Positions 16,340 to 25,132 of a stretch of 43,266 nucleotides of DNA are shown here, in pieces. Source of the stretch: Bacillota bacterium (GTDB lineage Bacteria; Bacillota; Bacilli; Paenibacillales; Paenibacillaceae); contig JAEZCJ010000185.1 of the NCBI GenBank assembly GCA_023433615.1, forward strand, positions 1-43,266, given 5' to 3'. Every line of letters begins with the position of its first letter. Positions within the stretch are counted from its first letter, which is position 1. The translations under genes were made by a program, and so were the position numbers. The notes under the pieces were generated by a model that saw only the letters and a program-made list of their open reading frames with translations, made no database searches and was not told the DNA's origin.

Positions 16340-17395
16340 TTATTCGGATTCCCGGTGCTTAATCTCTCGTTGGACCGCAGAGATCGACTTGCGTACGGCA
16401 TCCTCATCCGTTTCCTTGACATCGACGACGAGGCTGTTGATCAGCCTCCCGTCCACGAAGGGCAAGAGACGCCATCCTCCGGCTGCCGGAAGCGAGAACG
16501 TAGTCTGGATCTGTCTGTCTGCCCCGTCCATCGGTCCTTCCAACGCTTCCGCCACGAACAAGTCGATCATCTTCGTGTCGCCCAATCGGGCGGCACGAAG
16601 CGTTAATTCGCCATCCAGTTCCTTGTCGCCCCAGAAGTACCACCGGTATGTACCTGCATTGCCTGCCGTGAATCCCCCGTCCGTGAACCCGACCTTGCCT
16701 TCATCGCCGCGCAGCGATTGCCCATTGGCCATAAAGGTGCTGCTAGGCTCCCATGACAGATCGCCTGCCTCGATCTCCACGGCATCATAGACCTGGCCAT
16801 CCAGTTGTCCTTCGATTCTCCAAGCACCCCAGACCGGCAAGGCGAAGCTCGCCGCATAGGTGTCCTTGCCCTTATATGCCTCATCTTGATCCTGGATGGC
16901 GATCGGAGATACCGCCGTTACGCGCTGCCCAGTCTCTACATGCGTCGCATAGACGGCGAATGTTCGGCCCAGCAGATCCTTGACAGGCGCGACGAGATGA
17001 TAGCGTTCGCCGAAGGGCTTGCCTGGCACATTAGGGTAGCGGCGATCGCTGAAAGGATCATCGGAGTAACCGTCCTCATCATCGTAATAGACCTTCATCT
17101 TCGTCGTCCCCAGTTCGTAGAACCCAGAACCTGCTTGGGTAATATCCGCCGGTACCGTTTCTCCTTGCGGCGTTGCAGGAGACTTAACGCTCTGCCCTCC
17201 GATCGCCGCGAACTGATAGACCACCGCTGCCATAACCAGCCCGCCGGCAATTGCCGATGCCCTATACCAAGACCATGTGCGCTTCTTGCCATGCACCCGC
17301 TCCATCGTCCTTACACGAAGCTCCTCGGTGAACCTCCGTTGCATGAAAGGAGTTCCTTTCAATTGCTCTGTCCATTTGGGCTGCCTCAGATCCAT
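16340..17395 (-). CDS. Membrane-anchored anti-sigma-like protein
   Basis: The 351-residue protein has a short cytoplasmic head (PKWTEQLKGTPFMQRRFTEE), one membrane segment at about residues 49-67 (AIAGGLVMAAVVYQFAAI), and a long outer region rich in beta strands. This type II topology, with the gene starting 3 bases after the ECF sigma gene, is standard for an anti-sigma partner. The outer part resembles DUF4871-type domains of Paenibacillus proteins and seems to contain two similar modules, each built round a W-R segment (GAWRIEGQLDGQVYD and GWRLLPFVDGRLIN). It would hold the sigma factor at the membrane until a cell-surface signal is sensed. GGGAGG lies upstream of the ATG. Confidence 0.75.
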   Translation of the reverse strand: MDLRQPKWTEQLKGTPFMQRRFTEELRVRTMERVHGKKRTWSWYRASAIAGGLVMAAVVYQFAAIGGQSVKSPATPQGETVPADITQAGSGFYELGTTKMKVYYDDEDGYSDDPFSDRRYPNVPGKPFGERYHLVAPVKDLLGRTFAVYATHVETGQRVTAVSPIAIQDQDEAYKGKDTYAASFALPVWGAWRIEGQLDGQVYDAVEIEAGDLSWEPSSTFMANGQSLRGDEGKVGFTDGGFTAGNAGTYRWYFWGDKELDGELTLRAARLGDTKMIDLFVAEALEGPMDGADRQIQTTFSLPAAGGWRLLPFVDGRLINSLVVDVKETDEDAVRKSISAVQREIKHRESE

Positions 17396-17398
17396 GAA

Positions 17399-17953
17399 CT
17401 ATTCGCCTCCCTCATCGCTCTCTTGCTTCAGGATCGAAGCCATTCGCTTCTTGGCCCTGAACATGCGTGACTTCACGGTTCCTTCGGATATGCCGAGCGA
17501 AGCCGCAATCTCCTCGATCGAGAGATGGAAATGATACGTTAAGATGACCACTTCCCGGAACTTAAGCGGCAGCTCCATCACGCATTCCCACACCTCCCGC
17601 GAGGCGATTCGGTCGAAGGCAATCTTCTCCGCGGACGGCGCGGCATCCCTCGTTACCGGCAATACTTCGAGCAGCGCGACCTTGCGAATCCAAGCTGTCT
17701 TCACGAAGTTCAATGCCTTGTTACGCGTCATGCTGAGGAGCCAGCTCTTCATGCTCGCCTCGCCTCGGAACGAATACAGCCCGTTATACGCACTGAAGAA
17801 GACGTCCTGAGCGATGTCATCCGCCGCGTCGGCACGCTTGGTGAGATAATATGCGAAATTCCACACATCATCGCCGTAAGTCAGCATGAGGTCTTGCAGC
17901 ACCTGGTCGCGGTCATAGCCTGGCGCCAGATATTGCACGTAATGATTGTCCAT
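17399..17953 (-). CDS. ECF-type RNA polymerase sigma factor
   Basis: The 184-residue protein has sigma region 2 (DVWNFAYYLTKRADAADDIA, then QDVFFSAY) that binds core polymerase and melts the -10 element, and region 4 (ILTYHFHLSIEEIAASLGIS followed by EGTVKSRMFRAKKRM) that reads the -35. It has no region 1.1 or 3, as expected for ECF factors. GAGGTG lies 8 bases before the ATG. The anti-sigma gene follows at once. A good ECF-type promoter (GGAACC, 17 bases, GTCTAA) lies just upstream, so the factor probably transcribes its own operon. Confidence 0.92.
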   Translation of the reverse strand: MDNHYVQYLAPGYDRDQVLQDLMLTYGDDVWNFAYYLTKRADAADDIAQDVFFSAYNGLYSFRGEASMKSWLLSMTRNKALNFVKTAWIRKVALLEVLPVTRDAAPSAEKIAFDRIASREVWECVMELPLKFREVVILTYHFHLSIEEIAASLGISEGTVKSRMFRAKKRMASILKQESDEGGE

Positions 17954-17973
17954 TCGCGTTTCACCTCTATCAA

Positions 17974-18002
17974 TTAGACAAGCGACGGTGGGTATCGGTT
18001 CC
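17974..18002 (-). promoter_or_regulatory. ECF-type autoregulatory promoter
   Basis: On the minus strand GGAACC (18002-17997) and GTCTAA (17979-17974) are spaced by 17 bases. GAAC-type -35 and GTC-type -10 elements are the signature of SigW/SigX-like ECF promoters in Bacillales. The site lies 20 bases before the start of the ECF sigma gene, which points to positive autoregulation. Confidence 0.65.
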
Positions 18003-18033
18003 CGTATCCTTCAACGAACGAATCTAGCGTCGT

Positions 18034-18477
18034 TCACGCTAGCAGTCCTGTACGCTTCAGTAAGTCATCGATCGCAATGCCATTGATCATAAGTCCCGCT
18101 ATATCGCAGTTTTCGAGATTGAGGTTACGAAGCTTCGCATTGCGAATGGTGGTGTCCTCCAGAATGCTGTTCTCGAGCTGCAAGCCATATACCTTGCAGT
18201 CGTTCAATTGCATATCCGACCATTTATTATTCTCGATGCGCATGTTCGATAGATTCGAACCGTTCACGTAGGCGCCGACTAGGTTGACGTTAAGGAATTG
18301 CGTTCGCTGCATATTCGACATCCGAAAAACAATCTCTTCACCGATGAACCGGTTGAAGACCGCCCCATGGAATAGCCCTTGTTGGAAGTGCGCACCTTCC
18401 AGCTTGCAGTTCTTGAACTGCGCTCTACGCAAGTCGGCTTCCTGCCATTGATAGGGTACTTCTCCTTGTTCGCTCAT
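18034..18477 (-). CDS. Pentapeptide-repeat-like protein
   Basis: The 147-residue protein consists of degenerate pentapeptide repeats from about residue 12 to 136: ADLRRAQFKNCKLEGAHF, then NVNLVGAYVNGSNLSNMRIE, then NAKLRNLNLENCDIAGLMIN. Hydrophobic or aromatic residues recur every fifth position, as needed for a right-handed quadrilateral beta-helix. There is no signal peptide or membrane segment. The gene starts 17 bases after the stop of the large sigma-fusion gene, with GGAGGAG ahead of the ATG, so both are one transcript. A 7-pair hairpin (18024-18042) spans the stop codon. A role in shielding a target or scaffolding is possible, but nothing in the sequence fixes it. Confidence 0.75.
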   Translation of the reverse strand: MSEQGEVPYQWQEADLRRAQFKNCKLEGAHFQQGLFHGAVFNRFIGEEIVFRMSNMQRTQFLNVNLVGAYVNGSNLSNMRIENNKWSDMQLNDCKVYGLQLENSILEDTTIRNAKLRNLNLENCDIAGLMINGIAIDDLLKRTGLLA

Positions 18478-18494
18478 CTATTCGCTCCTCCAAG

Positions 18495-20588
18495 TCATTC
18501 AATTAGGGCCGCCAACTTCTCCAATGCCTGCATCGCCAGTCGATCCGCCTTGCGTGCGAGCATAAGACAACGAACCGCATACTCGATGTCATCATGTTCC
18601 TCTACGACCACTCTTGGCTGCGGCCAAGGAAACCGTTCCGAATACAGATGCTCTAACTGTTCATATGCAATCTGATAGTGCAAGATGGCTTCGGCGACAA
18701 CCGGCTTCGCCTCCTCATGTACGCGATCGTATACTTCTTCGCGGAGGAATCGCACGGCGAAGCCTCGGCATTCTTGCCATACGCTGGCATGATAACAGAC
18801 ACCGAACCGCGTGGCTTCTCTCTCCCGAAGCGCGCGAATCCATTCCTCATAGGCAGCGTCTCCCGTCAGAAGCCCTATGGCGCTGCCTGCAGTAGTCCCT
18901 TGCCAATGTGCAATTGCGAACTTCAAGCCTTCATGAATGGCTGTTCGCTCATGGACTGGCACCCCGCGTTCGACCCAGCATAGCTCGACCGAGCCTTCGA
19001 GTTGATTCTCGTTCGTATCCAACCTCCCGAGCCGCGCCCACAGAATCGGTCCATGCGCGCCGTGCCAACCTTTTACGAGGCATCCGCTCCGGTCGTAACC
19101 ATAGATGATGCCGTATTCCCCCTGCAGCTCGATCTCCCACGCATAACAGGGCAAGCCGGCATCAAGCGCCGCACGTGCCTGCTCCCATCCTTCTTCGATC
19201 GCCTCATCCGTTGCTCGACCTGTGAAGCTATGAATAGTCAATCCTGCATGACCGGCAAGTCTGCGAATGGACGCCGATTCACTATAGGATCGATCTCCCC
19301 CGATCGGTCCGATGCCTCTGTCGACCGCGATCAAGAACGCTTGGCCCGTAATGCCGAACAGCCAGGCAGGCAGTATCCGGATTCCGAGGAAGTCAGCGCA
19401 GCCCTGGATACACCCTAAGTGGGAGGAGTGGAATCCCGCCGTCTGCAGTCTGTGGTGTACGACGCCTCTGCTCGATTGCAGATAGGCAGCGATTCGTCCG
19501 TCATGCATCGGATCAGCAGTCAATTCGGTGACCTTGAACGACTGAATCACCAGCGGCTCTCGGTCGATATTATTCGTACCGATGCCAGCCTTCCCTTCGA
19601 GTCCCTTGTAGCTGCCGGTTCCGCGAAACACTTCTTTCCCGTCCACCTGAACGGACACTTTATCCGCTGCGATCAGCCAACTGACGTGCGCCCATTCCTT
19701 GATCGCCGTATCCGGCATCTTCTCTCGGTAGGGGAAGCCTGTGACCGGATCGAGGAACTCTATTCCTCCCCCACGCCAATGTACATGTACAGCACCTTTC
19801 TCGCCATATAACAGCCTCACATGGTTCACATCGATAGACCTTACCATCGCTTCAATGATAAGCGGCGTCTTATACGTTCTCGCGCTCCAGCCATCCCGCC
19901 TGCGAAGTACATAACCTTCTTCGGTCCACTCCGCTTCGCTGTCCGGTGACACAACCAAGTCTTGAAGCCGCTTATCGACAGCAACAATGAATTCATCTGA
20001 TTGTAACGACCGTTGGAATACGCGATAATCTTCTTCCAGGTCGGCCAGTTCTTCCTTCAGCTTCTTCCGAACCGCTCGCAGTCGATTCTTCACGGTGTCT
20101 ATTGAAATCTTCAGGAATTCCGCTACCTGCCGATGCGATTGGTCCCCATAGTAGAACAATGCAGCCGCCTGCCTGTCCCGAACGGGCAGCTGCGCTAACG
20201 CCTGTTCCAATCGAGTCTTGCGTTCATCATGCGTCACCAAGTCCAACGGTGAATGCTGAACCTCGATCTGCATCGAATCAAGCGGCACGAGCATGGCTTT
20301 CTGCCGCCTCTTAATCCGATCGCAATGCTTGAACACGATTGTACGAAGCCAACTGCCGAATGCCTCGTTATTCGCAAGCTGATGCAGCTTATAATAAGCA
20401 TCCACGAACGCCTCCTGCGCAGCATCCTGTGCGGCCAGCCGGTCATCGAGCAGCGTGAATGCATAGCCAACAGCCATGCCTTCGTATCTTGATACAATCT
20501 TGCCGAATGCAGCCTGATCACCTGCCTTGCAGCGCTCGATCAGCATGCCAACCGACTCCCCGCTCCTTTCATCCATAAGCTTCCCCAT
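18495..20588 (-). CDS. Sigma-70 family factor fused to two extra domains
   Basis: The protein of about 697 residues (numbered from the TTG at 20594) starts as an ECF sigma factor: region 2 at about 20-95 (AGDQAAFGKIVSRYEG, AAQEAFVDAYYKL, FGSWLRTIVFKHCDRIKRRQ) and region 4 at about 125-180 (LAQLPVRDRQAAALFYYGDQ, DTVKNRLRAVRKKLKEEL). Residues 200-358 look like a beta-sandwich of the concanavalin type (IIEAMVRSIDVNHVRLLYGE, VQVDGKEVFRGTGSYKGLEG). Residues 375-699 resemble BtrH_N/C39-like cysteine-peptidase folds, with Cys395 and Cys399 in LGCIQGCADFLG and a possible His511 in VKGWHGAHGPI. No membrane segment is seen, so all parts are cytoplasmic. The ATG at 20588 follows GGAAGGTG at 7 bases. The extra domains may replace an anti-sigma factor by sensing a ligand. 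Confidence 0.8.
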   Translation of the reverse strand: MGKLMDERSGESVGMLIERCKAGDQAAFGKIVSRYEGMAVGYAFTLLDDRLAAQDAAQEAFVDAYYKLHQLANNEAFGSWLRTIVFKHCDRIKRRQKAMLVPLDSMQIEVQHSPLDLVTHDERKTRLEQALAQLPVRDRQAAALFYYGDQSHRQVAEFLKISIDTVKNRLRAVRKKLKEELADLEEDYRVFQRSLQSDEFIVAVDKRLQDLVVSPDSEAEWTEEGYVLRRRDGWSARTYKTPLIIEAMVRSIDVNHVRLLYGEKGAVHVHWRGGGIEFLDPVTGFPYREKMPDTAIKEWAHVSWLIAADKVSVQVDGKEVFRGTGSYKGLEGKAGIGTNNIDREPLVIQSFKVTELTADPMHDGRIAAYLQSSRGVVHHRLQTAGFHSSHLGCIQGCADFLGIRILPAWLFGITGQAFLIAVDRGIGPIGGDRSYSESASIRRLAGHAGLTIHSFTGRATDEAIEEGWEQARAALDAGLPCYAWEIELQGEYGIIYGYDRSGCLVKGWHGAHGPILWARLGRLDTNENQLEGSVELCWVERGVPVHERTAIHEGLKFAIAHWQGTTAGSAIGLLTGDAAYEEWIRALREREATRFGVCYHASVWQECRGFAVRFLREEVYDRVHEEAKPVVAEAILHYQIAYEQLEHLYSERFPWPQPRVVVEEHDDIEYAVRCLMLARKADRLAMQALEKLAALIE

Positions 20589-20664
20589 GCTCAATCACCT
20601 TCCTTGTAAGATCCTTCTATTCTTATAGACCCACAAATTCTCCTATAGGTGTAACCGAGCATGA

Positions 20665-20694
20665 CAAAGCCGGCTTCCACGAATGGAACCCGGC
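20665..20694 (-). terminator. Terminator after the ABC exporter genes
   Basis: GCCGGGTTCCA pairs with TGGAAGCCGGC around a TTCG loop with one G-G mismatch, then TTTGT on the minus strand. It ends the two-gene exporter transcript and separates it from the sigma-fusion gene. Confidence 0.7.
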
Positions 20695-20707
20695 GTCACT
20701 TGCCTGA

Positions 20708-22552
20708 TTACCCGCCTGCTACCAAACGATAACGCTCCGCTTGGAGATTGAACATCTCCGCATATTTGCCATTGAGCGCGATCAGCTCTTCATGCGTCCC
20801 TTGCTCGATGATCTCGCCCTTCTCCATCATGCAGATGCGGTCCGCCATCCTCGTCGTCGACAGACGATGCGAGATGAAGAATACCGTCTTATCGGCGGCC
20901 GCCTCCAGCATCGATTGGTTCATGTGATATTCGCTGATCGGGTCTAGCGCGCTTGAAGGCTCATCGAGGATCATATAATGGCTCGACTTTGCGAATGCGC
21001 GGGCAATCGCGACCTTCTGCGCTTCTCCGCCGGACAGATTCGTGCCGGACTCCTCGAATTCCCGCGTGAGCGGCGTCTCAATGCCATGCGCCAGCGACGC
21101 CAGCCGTTCCCGGAATCCGCTTCGTACGAGAGCCGACTCGACCTTCTCCCTCTCCGCAGCCATATCCGTCACCCGATCCATCACCACATTCTCCGCGATC
21201 GGAGCCGCGAACAATTGATAGTCTTGGAAGACCGAGCCGAAGCTGCGCCTATACTCCTCGAGCTTGTAGTCGCGGATATCTCTGCCGTTCAGCAGAATCT
21301 GCCCCTCCGTCACGTCGTACAGCCGCATCAGCAGCTTGACGAGCGTGGTTTTGCCCGCGCCGTTATACCCGACAAGCGCGATCCGCTCGTTCGGCCTGAT
21401 CGTCAGCGACAAATTGCGCAGGATAGGACCCGCTTCCGCGTTGTAGGCGAACGAGACATTCCGCAGCTCGAGCAAGGCCGGCGCATCAGGCGGCGAGATC
21501 GCGCCTTCCCGCTCCACCACCTGCTCCTCATATGCGAGGAAACGGCGGATTTTATCGATATAGAGGCTGTTCTCCTGAAAGTCGCTGACCAGCCTGCTTA
21601 GCTGCTGCACGCTGCCGTTCAGACGCCACGCCGAGTTGATCAGCGCAACCGCGCCGCCATAGCTGTAAGCATTCTTCACCAGCGTCATGAACGCGATATA
21701 GAGCAGATAGAGCCCGTCCAGAATAAAGCTGTTGCACACGAAACGCTCGACGAAGCTGAGCGCCAACATACGACCCGAGTACCTGCGAACCGTCGCACGG
21801 ATCTCGTTGTTCGATGCCCGGAAGTCCTCCTGCAGCTTGCCGTTCACGTCATGCATCCGCAGCTCCTTGGCGTAGTCCGCCAAATAATAGACGCGATTCA
21901 CGTAGCTGCGCTTGCGTTCTTCGGCACTCAGCTCCAGCCTCATCTTATAGCGAACCTTGTTCAACACGAGGCTAACGAATAAGGTGGAGATGACCGCTAC
22001 CGCGACGAAGATCAGCCCAGTGGCATCCATCAGAATGAAGAATCCGCTGACCATGATCACGTAGACGAGGTTCGAGCTTAAGTTGTTGAGATACTCGATC
22101 GTCTTCTGCACCCTGTTCTGTACCTCTTGGATGCTGAGCACGAATTCATTGTAGTAGTCCGGATTATCGTAGCATGCGAGATCGATCCGCGACGCCTTCT
22201 CGTATAGCTCTTGCTTGATCTTAAGATGAAGCTTCTCCAACCCCTTCGGCTGGATGACATGGTAATAGATGCGTCCCATGACGACCGCCGCAAGAATGAA
22301 CAGGCAGATGATGACGATATAGGTGACGACCTTGGAGAACGGCTCCTGGTATTGAATCGCATCCGTCACGAGCTTAATCCCGAGCGTATGCTCGACATAG
22401 ATGACGGCCGCGTGGAAGGCCGGATAGGCACTCGCTCCGATCACGAAGAGCGGCGTATGCCGGAACGCGGTCTTCAATAGGAAAAGATTATTATCGATAA
22501 TCGTTCTTGCGGATTGCTTGACTGTTTCCTGCTTGCTCGCTGTCTGCGCCAT
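20708..22552 (-). CDS. ABC exporter half-transporter, second gene of a pair
   Basis: This protein of about 614 residues is a fused type I ABC exporter: an N-terminal six-helix membrane domain (helices visible around VTYIVIICLFILAAVVMGRI and LVYVIMVSGFFILMDATGLI) and a C-terminal ATPase. The ATPase shows Walker A GYNGAGKTT, signature LSGGEAQ, Walker B HYMILDEPSSALDP and the H-loop FFISHRLS. ATG at 22552 is preceded by GGAGGG. It starts 39 bases after the partner exporter's stop, so the two are co-expressed and probably form a heterodimer. The substrate is unknown; such pairs export peptides, lipids or drugs. Both nucleotide sites look complete. Confidence 0.88.
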   Translation of the reverse strand: MAQTASKQETVKQSARTIIDNNLFLLKTAFRHTPLFVIGASAYPAFHAAVIYVEHTLGIKLVTDAIQYQEPFSKVVTYIVIICLFILAAVVMGRIYYHVIQPKGLEKLHLKIKQELYEKASRIDLACYDNPDYYNEFVLSIQEVQNRVQKTIEYLNNLSSNLVYVIMVSGFFILMDATGLIFVAVAVISTLFVSLVLNKVRYKMRLELSAEERKRSYVNRVYYLADYAKELRMHDVNGKLQEDFRASNNEIRATVRRYSGRMLALSFVERFVCNSFILDGLYLLYIAFMTLVKNAYSYGGAVALINSAWRLNGSVQQLSRLVSDFQENSLYIDKIRRFLAYEEQVVEREGAISPPDAPALLELRNVSFAYNAEAGPILRNLSLTIRPNERIALVGYNGAGKTTLVKLLMRLYDVTEGQILLNGRDIRDYKLEEYRRSFGSVFQDYQLFAAPIAENVVMDRVTDMAAEREKVESALVRSGFRERLASLAHGIETPLTREFEESGTNLSGGEAQKVAIARAFAKSSHYMILDEPSSALDPISEYHMNQSMLEAAADKTVFFISHRLSTTRMADRICMMEKGEIIEQGTHEELIALNGKYAEMFNLQAERYRLVAGG

Positions 22553-22591
22553 GCGCAATTCCCTCCGCTTCCCCGAATGCTTGCTGACTCG

Positions 22592-24460
22592 TTACGCCGT
22601 GATCGCATCCTCCACATACCGATCCGCCTGCTTCCGGAACATCTCCGCATACCGGCCGCCCTGCTGCATCAGCTGCTGATGCGTGCCTTCCTCGATGATG
22701 CAGCCGTCCTCGAACAGATAGATCCGATCCGCCAGGACTGCGCTTGACAGCCGATGCGAGATGAAGAGAACCGTCTTGTCCGCACAGTTCGCCCGAATGC
22801 TCTCGTAGAGCTGATATTCCGCGATCGGATCGAGCGCGCTGGACGGTTCATCCATGATGACCGTCTGCACCTCTCTTGCGAAGACGCGCGCGATCGCGAT
22901 CATCTGCAGTTCGCCGCCCGACAGCATGGCTCCCTCGTCATCGAACTCCCGCGTCAGCATCGTATCGATCCCATGCGGCAGGCTCACGACCTTCTCGTAG
23001 ACGCCGCTCTTCTGTAGCGCCTGCCTGACCAACTCCCGATCCGCTTCGCTCTGCGGTTCCCTGAGCAGCACATTCTCGGCAACCGTCATCGAGAATACTT
23101 GATAATCCTGGAAGGCTGCGCCGTACAGCTGACGGTACATCTTCATGTCGAGCTTCCTGATATCCGTCCCGTTAAGCGTGATCGTCCCCTCCGTAGGGTC
23201 GTAGAGGCGCATAAGCAGCTTGATGAACGTGGTTTTGCCGGCACCGTTATGACCGACCAGCGCAATCTTCGCCCCCTTGGGGATGGTAAGATGGATATCG
23301 CGCATCACCTGCTTATCGGAGCCCTTGTACCCGAATGAGACATGCTCGAAGCGAAGCTCGCCGCCGTCTGGGCTCGGCTGCGCCGCATCCGTCTGCTCCG
23401 AAACCTCGGATTGATAGTTCAAGAATTGATGCAGATTGTTGATGAAGACGCCGTTCTCGTACACGGACACGAATTTCTGCGACATCTCGATCAGAATCCA
23501 TGAACCGCTCACCATCGCGGAGGCCAGCACGGCGAATTCGCTGATCGTGATCGACTGCGGAATCATCGCAAGGTAGGCGCCGTAGAGGAGCACGCCCTGG
23601 AAGATCACGAGGAACGTGAAGAAGTTGCGCCAGAAGTCGACGACCATCAGCTTGTTCTTGTACCGATCCAACACGCGGATAACGCCGTCGTACCCATCCT
23701 GGAAAATCTGCTTGATGACCGCATATATACTCGACAGCCGAATTTCCTTCGCATAGGGCTGCAAATACAGCGTGCGGTTCACGTAGTCGATGCGCCGGTA
23801 GTTCGCGACATTGTCCATATACCTGCTGTAGTAATATTGATTCATCTTCTTGCCGAACAAGAAGTCGCCGATGATCGGGAAGATCGCGAACAAGATGACG
23901 TAGCGATCTATCGCGAACATGACGCCGAACACGCTGATCGCGGCAACGATGGAGAACATAATGCTGGAGACGTTGCTGATGACGGCTTGTACGCGTGTAT
24001 CCGCTTCCTTAATTGCTGTCGTGTAAGTATTGTAGAAGTCCGTGTCCTCGTAGCAGTGAAGTTCGACCTCAGCGGCTTTGCGGAATAGTAGACCGTATAG
24101 CTTCTCGTAGATGATCGTGTCGCTGATCGGCTTGAACCGAATGTCGTACCACTGATGGAATAGATTGATGAACATGAACACGAACAGCGTCGAACCGATG
24201 AATAGTGCCGTGTTTGCGTAGCTTCCGCCCTGATCGAGCGAGTCGAGCAGGAACTTGATGAACACGACGGTGTAGAACACGCGGGCGAATTGCTCGAGCG
24301 CTGTCTTGACGAAATCGGCCACGACGCGCTGCGGATGCATGCCCCACGCCAGCTTCAACACATACCAGTTGTTCGAGATCGCTTCGCGTGTCGTAATGCT
24401 CTTTCCGTTGGGGCTTTCGCCCTGCTTCCTGCGTTTGAATAGAGCCTTAATTATCGCCAT
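22592..24460 (-). CDS. ABC exporter half-transporter, first gene of a pair
   Basis: The protein of about 622 residues has the same fused layout as its downstream neighbour: membrane helices (TALFIGSTLFVFMFINLF, IMFSIVAAISVFGVMFAI, FFTFLVIFQGVLLYGAYLAM) then an ATPase with Walker A GHNGAGKTT, Q-loop AAFQDYQVF, signature LSGGELQM, Walker B QTVIMDEPSSALDP and H-loop LFISHRLS. The start is set at ATG 24460 (MAIIKALFKRRK). The upstream ATG at 24502 has no ribosome binding site, and the one before 24460 is weak too. It opens the exporter operon. The two ATPase domains are similar enough to be ancient duplicates. Substrate unknown. Confidence 0.88.
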   Translation of the reverse strand: MAIIKALFKRRKQGESPNGKSITTREAISNNWYVLKLAWGMHPQRVVADFVKTALEQFARVFYTVVFIKFLLDSLDQGGSYANTALFIGSTLFVFMFINLFHQWYDIRFKPISDTIIYEKLYGLLFRKAAEVELHCYEDTDFYNTYTTAIKEADTRVQAVISNVSSIMFSIVAAISVFGVMFAIDRYVILFAIFPIIGDFLFGKKMNQYYYSRYMDNVANYRRIDYVNRTLYLQPYAKEIRLSSIYAVIKQIFQDGYDGVIRVLDRYKNKLMVVDFWRNFFTFLVIFQGVLLYGAYLAMIPQSITISEFAVLASAMVSGSWILIEMSQKFVSVYENGVFINNLHQFLNYQSEVSEQTDAAQPSPDGGELRFEHVSFGYKGSDKQVMRDIHLTIPKGAKIALVGHNGAGKTTFIKLLMRLYDPTEGTITLNGTDIRKLDMKMYRQLYGAAFQDYQVFSMTVAENVLLREPQSEADRELVRQALQKSGVYEKVVSLPHGIDTMLTREFDDEGAMLSGGELQMIAIARVFAREVQTVIMDEPSSALDPIAEYQLYESIRANCADKTVLFISHRLSSAVLADRIYLFEDGCIIEEGTHQQLMQQGGRYAEMFRKQADRYVEDAITA

Positions 24461-24572
24461 ATACGCAGTCCTATCCCTTCTTGTCGTAGGAATGTTAACC
24501 ATAATAACCCAATAATACAGCTAGTATAGCAGTCAGAGGGATTACTTGGTAGGGAATGATAGTTTATAGCAG

Positions 24573-24611
24573 AAAAAAATAAGCTGCCAAACGCGAATGC
24601 GCATGACAGCT
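24573..24611 (-). terminator. Terminator after the YdeI-like gene
   Basis: AGCTG and CAGCT close an imperfect hairpin with GCG/CGC in the middle, followed on the minus strand by TTATTTTTTT. It separates the YdeI-like gene from the exporter operon. Confidence 0.65.
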
Positions 24612-24644
24612 CCATAGGATGCGTATGTGCGATAGGATCGCTCA

Positions 24645-25094
24645 TTATTGAATGCGACCTTCCTGCAGCAGCGCAATGGATTTCTCGATTCGCTTTGCCC
24701 GCGTCTCAGCTGCCTTCGCTGCCTCGATCGGCATCACGATTCGCCGCTTGCTGCTGTAGGAGATGCTCTCGAAGAAGGTCTTGGCTGCCTCGTTCTGTCC
24801 GAGCGCTGCTTGCAGGTCATCCGGTATGGCCAACACCCGCTCCTCGGTATCGAGCGTCAGCTCCACCTCGACTTCGTCGCCTGCCGCCACGCCTGCGCCC
24901 GCGCGATGCTCTGCGCTGACCGGAAGCATGAAGCGTCCCCCCATGACGGCAACCGTAGAGCGATACTTGTACCCGTTGAGCGAGACGAGAACCGCCGGCT
25001 TGCGGCTGGAGCCTAAGCTCGCTACCACTTCATCCGGCACGTGAATGCCTGTCGCTGTCTTGCCGGCCTGTTCAAGCACAGTACGAAATTTCAT
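24645..25094 (-). CDS. DUF1905 / YdeI-family protein
   Basis: The 149-residue protein combines a DUF1905 beta-barrel (FRTVLEQAGKTATGIHVPDE, then KPAVLVSLNGYKYRSTVAVM and GDEVEVELTLD) with a short YdeI/OmpD-associated C-terminal helix (FFESISYSSKRRIVMPIEAA). This combination is common in Bacillales and its role is not established. It has no signal peptide. GGAGG lies 8 bases before the ATG. The gene follows the alpha/beta hydrolase by 38 bases on the same strand, so they may be co-transcribed; a terminator ends the unit. Confidence 0.8.
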   Translation of the reverse strand: MKFRTVLEQAGKTATGIHVPDEVVASLGSSRKPAVLVSLNGYKYRSTVAVMGGRFMLPVSAEHRAGAGVAAGDEVEVELTLDTEERVLAIPDDLQAALGQNEAAKTFFESISYSSKRRIVMPIEAAKAAETRAKRIEKSIALLQEGRIQ

Positions 25095-25132
25095 GGGTTT
25101 CGCCTCCTGAACGAGATAGATTCGATTAAATG

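Noticed and set aside
20708..24460. Exporter pair as part of an antibiotic biosynthesis cluster
   Set aside because: No synthetase, lanthipeptide or other biosynthetic gene lies nearby, so the substrate and purpose stay open.
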